Shown here: positions 63,959 to 64,000 of the stretch, one piece after another
Layout: every line of letters begins with the position of its first letter
How positions within the stretch are numbered: position 1 is the stretch's first letter
Assembly (NCBI RefSeq): GCF_023159225.1
Contig: NC_063170.1
Coordinates: forward strand, 26,438,301 to 26,502,300
Direction of reading: 5' to 3'
Source: Perognathus longimembris pacificus
Lineage: Eukaryota > Chordata > Mammalia > Rodentia > Heteromyidae
Length of the DNA stretch: 64,000 nt
Notes under the pieces: generated by a model
Seen by the model: the letters and a program-made list of their open reading frames with translations, nothing else
What the model was told of the DNA's origin: nothing
Databases searched by the model: none
Translations under genes and position numbers: made by a program

Positions 63959-64000
63959 ATGGTGATGACGACCCGCAGCTCTCCTGGGTGGCCTCGTCTC
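63959..64000 (+). CDS. Zfp423: ZNF423 zinc-finger transcription factor, start of the large internal exon (partial)
   Basis: The exon opens with AT, completing an Asp codon whose G lies in the previous exon. It then reads GDDDPQLSWVASS up to the window edge. This matches, from memory, the human ZNF423 segment just after the first zinc finger (…RCPGD GDDDPQLSWVASS…), ahead of the EEEGG linker and the finger beginning YPCQFCDKSF. The paralogue ZNF521 differs here (DDPTCSWPASS), so ZNF423 is preferred. Known of the family: a nuclear protein with about 30 C2H2 fingers that binds EBF/Olf1 and SMAD1/4, responds to BMP and retinoic acid signalling, and acts in adipocyte commitment and cerebellar and midline brain development; human mutations are linked to Joubert syndrome and nephronophthisis. 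Only 13 complete codons are visible, so domains cannot be assessed. The ATG at 63959 is in another frame and is not a start. Confidence 0.9.
   Translation, partial: MVMTTRSSPGWPRL

Noticed and set aside
63663..63965. 100-codon frame running into the exon, and ATG at 63959
   Set aside because: Out of frame with the ZNF423 reading; the acceptor at 63957-63958 and the GDDDPQLSWVASS match define the correct frame.

Overview
The window is nuclear DNA of a rodent. It is almost entirely one intron. The only protein-coding sequence I can support is the first 42 bases of an exon at the extreme right edge (63959-64000, + strand). After a textbook 3' splice site these read (D)GDDDPQLSWVASS, which I recognise from memory as the start of the large zinc-finger exon of ZNF423 (Zfp423/OAZ/Ebfaz). 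ZNF423 is the multi-C2H2 transcription factor that partners EBF proteins and SMADs. The gene runs left to right, so bases 1-63958 are read as the intron upstream of that exon. I looked for the preceding exon (CDHCQQDFESLADL-type finger) and did not find it, which fits a long intron at this position.

The lineage is inferred from the short interspersed elements. Two dimeric SINE families dominate. One has a 7SL/B1-like head. The other has an ID-like (tRNA-Ala type) head. Both share the same right monomer with tRNA-like boxes (TGGCTCAAGTGG ... GAGTTCAAGCC). The ID-headed family fits the published description of IDL-Geo, a SINE of Geomyoidea (kangaroo rats, pocket mice, pocket gophers). Older B1-dID-like dimers are also present. 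A heteromyid or other geomyoid rodent is the best guess, at moderate confidence. MIR, L2 and one MER5-like relic confirm ordinary mammalian sequence.

Layout: 1-6000 is mixed intron with several SINEs, including two nested insertions. 6000-16160 is a repeat-poor block with a CpG cluster, a decayed tandem repeat, a perfect CRE in a homeobox-site-rich segment, a MIR/L2 pair and a possible microexon. 16160-31400 is rich in SINEs and microsatellites. 31400-42900 is again repeat-poor apart from MIR/L2 relics, with several enhancer-like segments. 42900-61900 alternates young SINEs carrying clear target-site duplications, long CCTT arrays and enhancer-like AT-rich stretches. 61900-63958 is the unique approach to the exon and holds two EBF-type palindromes. 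Nearly every long microsatellite abuts a SINE tail.

No bacterial-type system, CRISPR array, complete gene, rRNA or genuine tRNA gene is present. The many open reading frames of 60-180 codons are chance frames in introns, SINEs and microsatellites. Candidate regulatory segments are chosen by eye (few repeats, clustered recognisable sites); conservation was not tested. SINE edges are accurate to about 10 bases unless a target-site duplication is given.
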